From positions 1 to 64,000 of the forward strand of contig DDTM01000033.1 of assembly GCA_002344075.1 (NCBI GenBank): a stretch of DNA of 64,000 nucleotides. The letters are read 5' to 3'. Each line of letters starts with the position of its first letter. Positions within the stretch are counted from its first letter, which is position 1. The stretch is from Bacteroidetes bacterium UBA2364. Lineage in GTDB: Bacteria; Bacteroidota; Rhodothermia; Rhodothermales; UBA2364. The notes beneath the pieces were generated by a model that worked only from the letters and a program-made list of their open reading frames with translations, ran no database searches and had not been told where the DNA came from. Position numbers and translations under genes: made by a program. Shown here in pieces: positions 53,398 to 62,947 of the stretch.

Positions 53398-53563
53398 GAT
53401 TTTTTGTGAAGTTAATCTGATTAACGAAGTGGCGACAAGTTTCTGTCTCCAGGTGGTAGGTTTTACAAGGTATCCGATTTGGATTCCGTGAAGTAAATAA
53501 ATAGGCTAAGTATCGAGAAAACATAGGCCCTTTCTGAATGGGAACGTGCTTTTTTTGGGGGAA

Positions 53564-53596
53564 GTGAGTGCCTAAAGTATGGCTTTAGTCACTCAC
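53564..53596. repeat. 33-base near-perfect hairpin upstream of the TonB receptor gene
   Basis: GTGAGTG-C-CTAAAG is mirrored by CTTTAG-T-CACTCAC around the loop TATGG, with one C/T mismatch. No T-run follows on either strand, so it is not an ordinary terminator. The rest of 53348-53733 has only a TTGGTA-N20-TATATTTT promoter-like motif at 53642-53675. Confidence 0.6.
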
Positions 53597-53733
53597 CAAA
53601 AAATGGTACACCAAAAAAGCGCTTGCGGTATGGAATTAAAATTGGTACTATTCCCGAAAAATGAGTCTATATTTTTTGACCTGTGTTATACATCATGAAC
53701 TTTCTCTCATCTCCCGATAAAACCCGATCAATC

Positions 53734-56700
53734 ATGAAACGCAAATGCTGGAGTATCCTGCTTTTGCTTGTGCTATACAGTGGTATGGCTTGGGCACAAA
53801 GCGGAAAAATTGCCGGACGGGTTACAGATGCCGCAACTGGACTGGGGCTTCCCGGTGTTACATTGCAGGTACTTGGAACCACACAGGGCAATGTGTCGGA
53901 CACGGAGGGCTATTTCTCCATTATCAATGTCCGACCGGGAACGTACACGATTCGCGTCTCCTTCATTGGTTACGAGACCGTAAATGTGAGCGATGTGCGG
54001 GTGAGTACCAACCTGACGACCCCGCTGAACGTACAACTAAAAGAAGAGACTACCCTAACAGAGGTAACGGTTATTGCCGAGCGCCCCGTAGTACAAAAGG
54101 ATGTTTCTAACTCAACCGCCAGTATTGGGGCGCAGGAAGTGGCCAGACTACCCGTAGCCTCGGTTACAGGAGCTGTGGGCCTACAAGCTGGTATTCAAGG
54201 ACTCTCATTCCGGGGGTCAGGCTCCGACGAGTTGTCTTTTAACGTCAATGGCCTTACCCTGCGTGATGAACGCGACAACTCGCCTATTACCAATATTCCT
54301 CTTTCTTCGGTAGAGGAAATTCAGGTACAAACCGGAGGCTTTAATGCCGAATATGGCAATGTGCGGTCTGGTGTGGTAAACGTAATCACCAAGGAAGGAA
54401 AGCGGGATCGCTACGAGGCCAGTATTAATGTTCGATATAGCCCGCCAACACAAAAAAACATTGGTCCGGCGGCCAACGACTTAAACTCGTACTGGATTCG
54501 CCGCTTCATAGACCCGCAAGTGGCGATGACCGGAACTGGTTCTTGGGACCAAGCTACACGAGACCAATATGGAACCTTTGAAGGATGGATCGCTGTTGCC
54601 GAAAAACGATTAAAAGACGATGATCCAACCAACGATATGACGCCGGAGGCCTTGCAAAAAGCATTTTTATGGCAACACCGGAAAAATATGCAGATTAACC
54701 GTCCTGATTATAACGTGGACTTTGGATTTGGCGGCCCTATTCCCGGCCTCAATAAGATCGGAAATACCCGTTTTTACGCTTCCTTTATCCAAAACCAAGA
54801 CATGTACATGATACCGCTTAATACCGATCGGTATCAAGATTATAATGGCCACGTTAAAATCACATCAGATGTAGCAAAAGGAATGAAGTTCTCGATAGAG
54901 GGTATGATGGGGCGGCAAAGTGGAACTTCCGCAAGCCGTTCAGGATCCCCAGGCTTTTTCCGTTCCGCCTCAGGTATCGCCAGTAACCTAACGAGTGTCA
55001 GTTTTATTGATTCGAGGATTTTTTCGAAGGATTATTGGAACCCAACCGACGTGAATAGCAAGATGTTCGGTGCCACTTTTAACCATGCACTGAACGGTAG
55101 AAGTTATTATGAAGTCCAAGCTGCTTATCTGGCTACGGAATACGATACGGTTCCAGGCGAAGACCGAGATCTTTCGATCGTACAAACCTTTGGCGGGGTA
55201 GGGTTTGACGAAGGTCCTTATGGCTTTATGCCGAACCCTTCCAATGGTGTAGATGGGATGCGGATGGGGGTAGGGATGTCTAACTCCCGTGACTCCAGTT
55301 TTGTTGGGGTATTTAACCTGAAAGGGAACTATACCAATCAGCTCAATCGCTTCTTGCAAGTTCGGACTGGTTTCGAGGTAAACCAGAGCAACACCAAAGT
55401 GAATTATGGCAACTTCGACTCATACCTCCCCTCCAGTAATTCACAATCCAAATGGGACCGCTCACCGGTTCGGGGGGCACTTTTTGCCCAAACCAAATTG
55501 GAATTTAATGGAATGGTGGCCAATCTCGGATTGCGTGCAGACTATTTCCATGCGGGCGGAGATTGGTATGTTTTAGACCCATTTTCAAATGTTTTATCTG
55601 CCAAAGGGTCTCCCGAATTGGAAAATCAAGAGAAGGACCCAACGAAGAAAATTCTGGAGTTTAGCCCCCGTGTAGGCGTTTCTTTCCCCGTCACAACGCT
55701 TTCTAAGCTATACTTCAACTATGGCCACTTCCGTTCCATGCCTGCCCCCGAAAATTTGTTTTTGGTGCGGTATGCCACTACAACCGGACAAATAACTCGC
55801 ATTGCAAACCCGAATAACCCATTGCCCAAAACAGTTGCCTACGAACTGGGCTACGAACAGTCGGTTGCCGAGCAATTTTTGATTCGTGTTGCCGGATACT
55901 ATAAAGACGTATCACTCCAGCCTTACCTGGTAAACTATGTCTCTAAAAACAATACGGTAAACTATACCACATCCGAACCCAATCTGTATGAAGATATTCG
56001 GGGCTTCGAGGTAACACTTTCTCGAAATCGCGGTTGGTTACAAGGATTTGTCAACTTTACCTACATGGTGAATTCTTCAGGCTACTTTGGATATGGAACC
56101 GTTTATCAAAACCCTCAGGCCATGCGGAACTATGTGAACGACGATGCGGTACGGCGTGCGGCCCAATCTAAACCCCAACCGTACCCCTATGGACGGTTAA
56201 ATATAGACCTGATTTCGCCGGATGATTGGGGACCTAAAGTGGGAAGCATAAAGCCCTTGGGTGGATGGAAGACCAGTTTCATTGTGTCTTGGCAAGATGG
56301 TGGCAAAGCAACCTGGGTGGGTGGCGGTTCTAAACCCGGTGTGGAACGCAATGTGGATGTGGTGGACTTCTGGAACACGAACCTTCGGTTTGCAAAGTCA
56401 TTTTATGTCGGAAAGAGGGGCATAGAGTTTTTCGCGGATGTATTTAACGTATTGAATGCCAAACGCTTATCCGCGTATGGATACTTCGATGGCGTAGACA
56501 TCAATAAATATCGCCTGTCCCTCCACTTACCGGAATCGCCCGATTATCCCAATATCCCGGGTAATGACAAATTCGGAACGTTCCGTAAACCAGGGGTGGC
56601 CTACCAACCAACGACCGGCATCCAAAACCGAAGCAGCATAACCGGTTCGGGAGATGTGCTGTATTATGAATTCGATACCAAGTCCTATATCCAATTCCAA

Positions 56701-56841
56701 AATGGCCAGTGGGTGGATGCGGATAAAAGTTTTGTGGACGCCGTACTGAGCGAAAAACGCTACATTGACATGCCAAATCAGGAATTCCTTAACTTCCTAG
56801 ATCCGCGTGATTTTTGGTTTGGATTGCGGATAAAGTTGTAA
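53734..56841 (+). CDS. TonB-dependent outer membrane receptor (SusC-like layout)
   Basis: A 1,035-residue outer membrane transporter. ATG 53734 gives the signal peptide (hydrophobic ILLLLVLYSGMAWAQ); the frame is open 17 codons further. Residues about 24-110 are a carboxypeptidase-regulatory-like domain (GKIAGRVTDAATGLGLPGV, IRVSFIGYETV). The plug domain follows (VSSVEEIQVQTGGFNAEYGNV-like region, with GVVNVITKEG), then a large beta-barrel of about 800 residues ending in FWFGLRIKL, an outer-membrane-type aromatic C-terminus. No SusD is adjacent. The ligand is unknown. The FN3 protein gene starts 65 bases later. Confidence 0.95.
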   Translation: MKRKCWSILLLLVLYSGMAWAQSGKIAGRVTDAATGLGLPGVTLQVLGTTQGNVSDTEGYFSIINVRPGTYTIRVSFIGYETVNVSDVRVSTNLTTPLNVQLKEETTLTEVTVIAERPVVQKDVSNSTASIGAQEVARLPVASVTGAVGLQAGIQGLSFRGSGSDELSFNVNGLTLRDERDNSPITNIPLSSVEEIQVQTGGFNAEYGNVRSGVVNVITKEGKRDRYEASINVRYSPPTQKNIGPAANDLNSYWIRRFIDPQVAMTGTGSWDQATRDQYGTFEGWIAVAEKRLKDDDPTNDMTPEALQKAFLWQHRKNMQINRPDYNVDFGFGGPIPGLNKIGNTRFYASFIQNQDMYMIPLNTDRYQDYNGHVKITSDVAKGMKFSIEGMMGRQSGTSASRSGSPGFFRSASGIASNLTSVSFIDSRIFSKDYWNPTDVNSKMFGATFNHALNGRSYYEVQAAYLATEYDTVPGEDRDLSIVQTFGGVGFDEGPYGFMPNPSNGVDGMRMGVGMSNSRDSSFVGVFNLKGNYTNQLNRFLQVRTGFEVNQSNTKVNYGNFDSYLPSSNSQSKWDRSPVRGALFAQTKLEFNGMVANLGLRADYFHAGGDWYVLDPFSNVLSAKGSPELENQEKDPTKKILEFSPRVGVSFPVTTLSKLYFNYGHFRSMPAPENLFLVRYATTTGQITRIANPNNPLPKTVAYELGYEQSVAEQFLIRVAGYYKDVSLQPYLVNYVSKNNTVNYTTSEPNLYEDIRGFEVTLSRNRGWLQGFVNFTYMVNSSGYFGYGTVYQNPQAMRNYVNDDAVRRAAQSKPQPYPYGRLNIDLISPDDWGPKVGSIKPLGGWKTSFIVSWQDGGKATWVGGGSKPGVERNVDVVDFWNTNLRFAKSFYVGKRGIEFFADVFNVLNAKRLSAYGYFDGVDINKYRLSLHLPESPDYPNIPGNDKFGTFRKPGVAYQPTTGIQNRSSITGSGDVLYYEFDTKSYIQFQNGQWVDADKSFVDAVLSEKRYIDMPNQEFLNFLDPRDFWFGLRIKL

Positions 56842-56906
56842 TGTACTTATACCTGTCTGCTATGCGGAACAGGAACTGATTGATTCATCTTTAGGCGAAA
56901 ATTTTT

Positions 56907-58997
56907 ATGCGTAAGTATTTTAAACTCCTGCCTTTGTGCTTGCTACTGGTAGGGGCTTTCCAGATAACAAAAGCTCAGTTTACCAATAAGTGGCTCTCTG
57001 CCGGTAGTTTTCATAACTGGTATGCCGAAGTAGGGAGCGAGGTAGAATCAGCCGGATTTGTTAAAACCCAGCAAGATGGATGGCGCTGGCCCGGCATTTA
57101 TCGCTTTACCGATATGCAGGCTGCCCGAGGCATGTGGATTGGTGCGAAGAATGTCACTGATGACAAGGGCACCAAATTTGATACCCGTGTGGTTCATATC
57201 GGCCCACGGGTCAGTGGCGCCAACGAGTTCTTCCCGACAACCTTTAAGTTAATCAGCCGTTTTGAATTACCCTCTGTTTTTGTAGATGGAGACCCATCAG
57301 AACCAGAAACAGCCATGATTGTGGACGAGGTGGATCCTAATTTGGATGCCGATTTTGTCCTCGAAAACGTGGTGAACAACCTTTTGGGTCTAACCATGAA
57401 ACGCAGGGTTTTGCAATTCTCTCAGGAATTCAATGACAACTACCACGTGCAGGAATATACCTTTACCAATACGGGTAATACGGATGGTGATGCCGATATC
57501 GAATTGCCAAACCAGACCCTTAGTGATGTCATGATTTATTTCCAAACCCGGATGGCTGTCGCAAAAGAAACCCGTTATGTGGTGGGGAATGGCTCTGGTT
57601 GGGGGATGAATACCATGATTGATGCACGGGGCGATGGACTTCGCCCGGATCCGGCCAATCAGAATTTCCGTGCACAGTTTGCGTGGCATGGCAAATTTCC
57701 TGCTTTTACCCGATATGATAACATTGGAGGACCGATTCTTAAGAGTGCCCTTCCCGCACTACAAATTGCCTCGGCGGATACATTGGGACGTTTGGGAGCC
57801 TCCCAATTTGCCGGAACCGTGGTGCTCCACGCCGACAAATCCGCCACCGAGAAAATAGACGATGTGAACCAACCATTTACCATGAACTACATTGGCTCGG
57901 ATGACAACTACCAGTCCCGCAACGATGCCTTTAATGTGTCCCAAATGGAAACCGAATACCGTGTCATGACTCAAGGTAAAAAACCACGTCATGCCTTTAT
58001 TGTAGAACCAACCGGAGACCCCGGCTTTAAGGCTCCGACCGGAGATCCGGCATTGGGTACGTCTGGAGGGTTTAGCAATGGCATGGGATTTGGCCCTTAC
58101 ACCCTGAAACCAGGAGAAAGCATTAAGATTGTACTGGCCGATGCTGCAGCGGGTCTAAGCCGAGAGGAAAATATCCGGGTTGGTCGTTTACTTCAAAAAG
58201 GCCAGATCAGTGTGACACAAAAAAACGACATCGTTTTCCAAAGCCGAGACTCATTATTCCAGACCTTCCGTCGGGCAATTGACAACTACAAAAGTGGCTT
58301 TAAAGCACCAAAAGCACCTTTACCGCCGAAACAATTGGAAGTAAAGTCTGGTGGTGATCGTATTCAGATTTCATGGACGCCTTTCGCGGGCGCACAAGTA
58401 GATGGCTGGGAAGTGTATCGGACCAAAAACAGCTATGACTCTACCTATACGATGATCAAACGGTTGGGGCCGTCCGAAACCAGTTTTGATGATACCACTC
58501 CCATTCGGGGGTTGGATTATTTTTACTACGTCCAAGGTTATCTGGATAAGTCTAAGAATACAGGTGGCCCAGGGACACCGGCTAACCGTGTCTTGAGAAG
58601 CAGTCGCTACTTTGCCCAGTCCTATGCACCAGCAAGACTAAAACGGCCTGCCGGAACCGCTTGGGATGGCGTGCGCATTGTGCCTAACCCCTATACAATC
58701 GCGGCTGGAACAGACCTACGATTCTCACAACGGGATGCTTTGGGCTTCTTTGACATTCCGGCTATTTGTTCCATTGAAATTTATACCGAATTGGGTGAAT
58801 TGGTGGACAAATTTGAGCATACCGATGGATCTGGAGACGCTTATTGGGACCACACTACCTCTTCTCGACAATTGATTGTTTCTGGAATTTACATTGCCGT
58901 CATTACCGCCAATGAAGACCAACTCAATAAAACGACGGGGGCCGTAGAATTCCGGAAAGGTGAGCGTAAAATCATGAAATTTGTTGTTATCCGCTAA
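56907..58997 (+). CDS. Large exported protein with FN3 domain and type IX-like C-terminus
   Basis: A 696-residue exported protein (signal peptide residues 1-23, ending ITKAQ). The first 430 residues have no recognised fold. An FN3 domain lies at about 465-560 (PPKQLEVKSGGDRIQISWTP, VDGWEVYRTKN). The C-terminal 80 residues, VRIVPNPYTIAAG, SIEIYTELGELVDKF, LIVSGIYIAVITA and a final KFVVIR, resemble type IX secretion sorting domains. It may therefore be displayed on the cell surface beside the TonB receptor. Function is inferred only from this and from its neighbours. Confidence 0.85.
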   Translation: MRKYFKLLPLCLLLVGAFQITKAQFTNKWLSAGSFHNWYAEVGSEVESAGFVKTQQDGWRWPGIYRFTDMQAARGMWIGAKNVTDDKGTKFDTRVVHIGPRVSGANEFFPTTFKLISRFELPSVFVDGDPSEPETAMIVDEVDPNLDADFVLENVVNNLLGLTMKRRVLQFSQEFNDNYHVQEYTFTNTGNTDGDADIELPNQTLSDVMIYFQTRMAVAKETRYVVGNGSGWGMNTMIDARGDGLRPDPANQNFRAQFAWHGKFPAFTRYDNIGGPILKSALPALQIASADTLGRLGASQFAGTVVLHADKSATEKIDDVNQPFTMNYIGSDDNYQSRNDAFNVSQMETEYRVMTQGKKPRHAFIVEPTGDPGFKAPTGDPALGTSGGFSNGMGFGPYTLKPGESIKIVLADAAAGLSREENIRVGRLLQKGQISVTQKNDIVFQSRDSLFQTFRRAIDNYKSGFKAPKAPLPPKQLEVKSGGDRIQISWTPFAGAQVDGWEVYRTKNSYDSTYTMIKRLGPSETSFDDTTPIRGLDYFYYVQGYLDKSKNTGGPGTPANRVLRSSRYFAQSYAPARLKRPAGTAWDGVRIVPNPYTIAAGTDLRFSQRDALGFFDIPAICSIEIYTELGELVDKFEHTDGSGDAYWDHTTSSRQLIVSGIYIAVITANEDQLNKTTGAVEFRKGERKIMKFVVIR

Positions 58998-59081
58998 CCA
59001 TTTAACCATCAGAGGAAAAAAATGAACACAACTGATGCATCCAAATGGTTGGTATGGAACGACCATGAAACGGGGAACACC

Positions 59082-60089
59082 ATGAAAATGACCAAGATAT
59101 TTGTCTTTTTGCTGCTCTTGCTGCCTATAAGCCTTTGGGCACAAAAAGACAATCAACAAAAATTAGCCCAAACGGGTATGAAGTTTTTGGCGGCTTCGCC
59201 TGATCCACGTGCGGCTGGTCTTGGAGATGCGATCTCGGCATTAGAAGGCGGGGCCGAGATGATGTTTTACAATCCAGCAGGTATGGCCAACATGGGTGGA
59301 AAGTTGAGCGCCTCTTTTGGTCAGATGGCTTGGATTGCCGACATCAACTACAATTTGGCAGGCGTGGCCTTTAAAGCCGGAAACATCGGAACGTTTGGCG
59401 TAAGTGTGATGAATGTGGACTATGGTGAAATTCAGGCCACCGTTCGTGCAAACAATGATCGTGGTTATCTGGATTTACCAAACAGCATTCATCCCGTAGC
59501 CATGTCGGTTGGATTGAGTTATGCACGCTCTTTGTCAGACCGATTTGCCATTGGGGGTAGTGTAAAACGTGTTACCCAAGATCTTGGTAGTGCTGCCACG
59601 CAGTTCGACAAAACGCTGGGTGATTACGTATATGAGTCTTACAAACAAACGGTTATGGCCTATGACTTTGGCGTTTTATATAAAACAGGATTCAAAAGCC
59701 TGCAGTTTGCCTTTAATGCGCGTAACTTTGCCAAAGAGATAAAATATGAGGAGGAAACGTTCCAACTCCCTCTTTCCATGCGTATGGGAATCTCGATGGA
59801 TTTATTGGACTTCTCGGCGCTGGGAAGTGACCATAATTTATTACTCTCCGTTGATGCTGAACATCCTCGCGATTTTCCGGAGGTACTCAAGGTTGGGACA
59901 GAATATTCTTTCCGGAATTTGCTCTCTTTACGCGCCGGATACGCCTTTCCGTCAGACCAGCAGGGCCTTACTTTTGGTGGCGGGGTACAATTAAAACGGG
60001 GCGATCGAAAAGTACAGGCGGATTATTCGTACACCCAATTCGGGATATTCAACGCCGTTCAGCGGATCGGTATTAAAATTGGACTCTAA
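59082..60089 (+). CDS. PorV/PorQ-family outer membrane beta-barrel protein
   Basis: A 335-residue outer membrane protein. ATG 59082 (MKMTKIFVFLLLLLPISLWAQ) gives a clean signal peptide; the frame is open 20 codons upstream. FLAASPDPRAAGLGDAISALEGGAEMMFYNPAG is split over residues about 33-65 and matches the start of the PorV/UPF0164 family, related to FadL-type barrels. It ends IGIKIGL. In type IX systems PorV helps to attach cargo at the surface, which fits the type IX-like protein encoded just upstream. Start is 84 bases after that gene. Confidence 0.88.
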   Translation: MKMTKIFVFLLLLLPISLWAQKDNQQKLAQTGMKFLAASPDPRAAGLGDAISALEGGAEMMFYNPAGMANMGGKLSASFGQMAWIADINYNLAGVAFKAGNIGTFGVSVMNVDYGEIQATVRANNDRGYLDLPNSIHPVAMSVGLSYARSLSDRFAIGGSVKRVTQDLGSAATQFDKTLGDYVYESYKQTVMAYDFGVLYKTGFKSLQFAFNARNFAKEIKYEEETFQLPLSMRMGISMDLLDFSALGSDHNLLLSVDAEHPRDFPEVLKVGTEYSFRNLLSLRAGYAFPSDQQGLTFGGGVQLKRGDRKVQADYSYTQFGIFNAVQRIGIKIGL

Positions 60090-60142
60090 CGGCAGTTTAC
60101 GGCCTTTTATATAGGCCGGAGCGCTATCAAGCCTTTACAGAC

Positions 60143-61468
60143 ATGAAGTACATTAAACGTAAATTTCCTCTCTTCGCATTACTGGCCATTTTTTTGGCAG
60201 GCTGCGACTTTAACGGCGATAACTCGCTGTTTAATGAAGAAAACCTCGGCTCAGATCCTGACCCTGCGGTTACAAGTATTACGAGTGTAGAATCGCCGCC
60301 TTTTGCCGGAATAGATGTGCTCACCATCAGAGGGTCCAACTTCTCTTCGGATCCCGCAAAAAACATGGTCTATGTTACATTCTATCTTCCTGCGGTAGAT
60401 GCTGCTGGTAATATCGTCAGTACAGGTGGGAAGCCCAATCGGGGCAAGGTGCGGGATGCCGTTCGTGCAACCGTCCTTACGGCAAGTACAACAGAACTAA
60501 CCATTCAGGCGCCCATCCGTCCAACGTTTGACCCCAAAGACCCCAAAACCCGCCCTCTGGAAGAAGTGGATCTACGGGTGGCAACTTTAGGCGCAGAAAA
60601 TTTCTCGGCAACGTCTAAAGTCCTAATTGCACCCTCGTTTGAACCCGTTAACACTTTTGATGCAAAGACAGAAGAGCCTTTTGGTATGACGAACGACAAA
60701 GCCAACAATATTTATGTCTCGCTCTTTGTCAGTGGAAGTGCGGCGGGGGTCTTTACCTATGCGCCAGATGGAACCCGTTCTCAGTTTCTGACGGCGACCA
60801 ATGTGCAAAGCCAAAAGTTTGATGATATGCAGTATCGCGACGATGAAGGGTATCTTTATGCCGTTCGTGGGTTACGAGCTATTTTCCGATTCAAGAAAAA
60901 CAGCAACCAAGAGACCTATGTGGCTATTCCGACCACCTTGGAATCGGCTCGTCTTGTGAGTTTAGATTTTGATGCGAACAACAACCTATGGGTGGGTGGC
61001 AATAATGCGAACTTGTATCGCGTAAAGCCAGATAAAACCACAAAAAACTATGCTTTCGTAGGGGATGTACGTTCTGTTCGGGTTTCTGGAACAAATCTAT
61101 TCGTATTGGCCAAGAAAGACAATCAATTTAGCGTTTTCCGTTTCCCAATAGACGCGAACAGCGACTTGGGCACACCTGTGAAAGTCGCTGACTTGAATCT
61201 GGGAACCAATGAAGCTTTTGCAATTGACCTTGCAAAAAACGGAGACATTTTTGTGGCAACTAACCGCACTCCCGATCCTTTGCTGTTGGTAAACAATGGT
61301 CAAGTTTCCACGCTATACCCCGGTACCTTTATTGGAATGGCTCGCTCATTTGCTTGGGGCGCAGATCCTATCCTTTATGTTGGACAAGGGATACTGCCTT
61401 TGGGAACTTCCACTTCCATTGCCGCAAACTTCTTGATGCTGAACACCCGAAAGCAAGGGGTTCGATAA
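60143..61468 (+). CDS. Lipoprotein with IPT/TIG and beta-propeller-like domains
   Basis: A 441-residue lipoprotein; Cys21 follows the lipobox LAIFLAG. Residues about 41-150 resemble an IPT/TIG immunoglobulin-like domain (VTSITSVESPPFAGIDVLTIRG). From about 175 a series of NHL/SMP-30-like blades is seen (GMTNDKANNIYVSLF, LDFDANNNLWVGG, AIDLAKNGDIFVATN). Likely surface-exposed and involved in binding. It is the fourth gene of the outer-membrane block. No catalytic residues are evident. Confidence 0.83.
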   Translation: MKYIKRKFPLFALLAIFLAGCDFNGDNSLFNEENLGSDPDPAVTSITSVESPPFAGIDVLTIRGSNFSSDPAKNMVYVTFYLPAVDAAGNIVSTGGKPNRGKVRDAVRATVLTASTTELTIQAPIRPTFDPKDPKTRPLEEVDLRVATLGAENFSATSKVLIAPSFEPVNTFDAKTEEPFGMTNDKANNIYVSLFVSGSAAGVFTYAPDGTRSQFLTATNVQSQKFDDMQYRDDEGYLYAVRGLRAIFRFKKNSNQETYVAIPTTLESARLVSLDFDANNNLWVGGNNANLYRVKPDKTTKNYAFVGDVRSVRVSGTNLFVLAKKDNQFSVFRFPIDANSDLGTPVKVADLNLGTNEAFAIDLAKNGDIFVATNRTPDPLLLVNNGQVSTLYPGTFIGMARSFAWGADPILYVGQGILPLGTSTSIAANFLMLNTRKQGVR

Positions 61469-61495
61469 ACAATTTGGTCTAAAAAATTGTATTTT

Positions 61496-61524
61496 AAGGG
61501 CAGGTTAATACTTGCCCTTTTTTT
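61496..61524 (+). terminator. Terminator directly abutting the MFS start codon
   Basis: AAGGGCA (61496-61502) pairs with TGCCCTT (61513-61519), and the T-run ends at 61524, the base before ATG 61525. It ends the outer-membrane block transcript, yet leaves no room for a ribosome site before the MFS gene. Confidence 0.82.
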
Positions 61525-62814
61525 ATGCCCAATAAAACCGTTCATAGCCGTACTGTTTGGCTACTTGCCCTAATGTCGGCTTTTTTATATGCCGATCAAA
61601 ACCTATTGGCCCCCAACCTTACCCAGATTGCCCAAGAGTTTGGATTTTCTGAGACAGAGCGAGATGTAAAACTGGGAGGCGATATCTCCTTGGTTTTCTG
61701 GATGTTAGGAGGGGTCGTTACCTTGTTTATTGGTCATTGGACCGATCGCATTGCTCGGAAACCCTTGTTTTTGGCTGTTGTTCTCATCGGAACGATACCG
61801 TGTTTATTGACTGGATTTGCTCAAAACTATACGCACTTATATTGGCTACGTGCTTTTACTGGCATTGGCATTGGGGGTGCTTTGCCGTTAGTCTACTCCT
61901 TGTTAGGTGATTTATTCCCACCGACACATCGTGCGAAAGCGACAGGGATTATTGCACTGTCTATGGGGTTGGGTGTTGCCTTGGGGCAATTGGTAGCAGG
62001 CTTTCTGGGGCCTGTTTATGGCTGGCGGATGCCTTTTGTGGTGGTAGCCATCCCCAATTTGTTGCTCGCATTCCTCTTTGCTTGGTTTGTTTCCGAGCCA
62101 GAACGTGGTGCTTATGAAACGAGTGGCCCGGATCCCCACGTCCCTGAAAAATTAAACTTTTCCTCCCTCATAGAATTGTTTCAGGTTCCCACCAACCGAC
62201 TGATCTTTGCGCAAAGTATTCTCGCAACCATTCCTTGGGGGGTGTTTTTTACTTTTTTGAATGACTTTTATGCGCAGGACAAAGGTTTTTCCGTTGCACA
62301 AGCCACGCTTGTGGTGATGGGGGCCGGAGTGGCCAGTATAATCGGGAGTTTCGTAGGCGGGCTTTGGGGAAATCGCCTTTACAATGAATCAGCCGCAAAA
62401 TTGCCAAAATTAGCAGGTTGGACCACGTTGGTGGGCGTATTGCCTGTTTTAATGCTTCTAAATTACCCCTCTCAGAAAGATTTTTCAACACCCGAACTGG
62501 CGTGGCCCCTCTTGTTGGCAGCCGTCTCAGGGTTTATGGTGATTATCGCTAGCCCCAACATCAGGGCGATGCTTATCAACGTAAATCGGCCTCATGCACG
62601 AGGATCCGTTTTTGCCCTATACAACTTGGCAGATGATTTAGGACGCGGCTTTGGCCCGGTTATCATTTCGATGATGGTTGTTTGGTGGGGGCGTACCTTT
62701 GCGTTTTCCGTAGCGGCTGGATTTTGGCTGATTGCTGGCCTGATTATGTTACAAATGGCCAAAACATTTCCCATTGATGAGCAGCAAGGAGGAAATACGC
62801 CATTAATCAAGTAG
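61525..62814 (+). CDS. MFS transporter (Spinster-like)
   Basis: A 429-residue 12-helix major facilitator. The first helix contains LALMSAFLYADQNLLAPNL, typical of the Spinster-like branch, and the loop 2-3 motif is GHWTDRIARKPLF. RAFTGIGIGGALPLVYSLLGDLFP forms helix 4. The substrate is not identifiable. The start at 61525 keeps helix 1 whole but lies immediately after a terminator; Met17 (61573) is an alternative that would cut into the helix. Confidence 0.93.
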   Translation: MPNKTVHSRTVWLLALMSAFLYADQNLLAPNLTQIAQEFGFSETERDVKLGGDISLVFWMLGGVVTLFIGHWTDRIARKPLFLAVVLIGTIPCLLTGFAQNYTHLYWLRAFTGIGIGGALPLVYSLLGDLFPPTHRAKATGIIALSMGLGVALGQLVAGFLGPVYGWRMPFVVVAIPNLLLAFLFAWFVSEPERGAYETSGPDPHVPEKLNFSSLIELFQVPTNRLIFAQSILATIPWGVFFTFLNDFYAQDKGFSVAQATLVVMGAGVASIIGSFVGGLWGNRLYNESAAKLPKLAGWTTLVGVLPVLMLLNYPSQKDFSTPELAWPLLLAAVSGFMVIIASPNIRAMLINVNRPHARGSVFALYNLADDLGRGFGPVIISMMVVWWGRTFAFSVAAGFWLIAGLIMLQMAKTFPIDEQQGGNTPLIK

Positions 62815-62849
62815 GAGATTGAATTGTATGAATCTTTATTGTTCTCGAA

Positions 62850-62878
62850 TTGCCATTTAGGTGTTCATTCGCTATTTT
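62850..62878 (+). promoter_or_regulatory. Promoter of tig
   Basis: TTGCCA (62850-62855)-N17-TATTTT (62873-62878), about 70 bases before the tig ATG. Confidence 0.5.
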
Positions 62879-62947
62879 ATCAGACTTAATTTTCCTATGC
62901 ACTATTAAGGCCAATGTTTTGTACATGCCGAACCGAATGAGCGTCTT

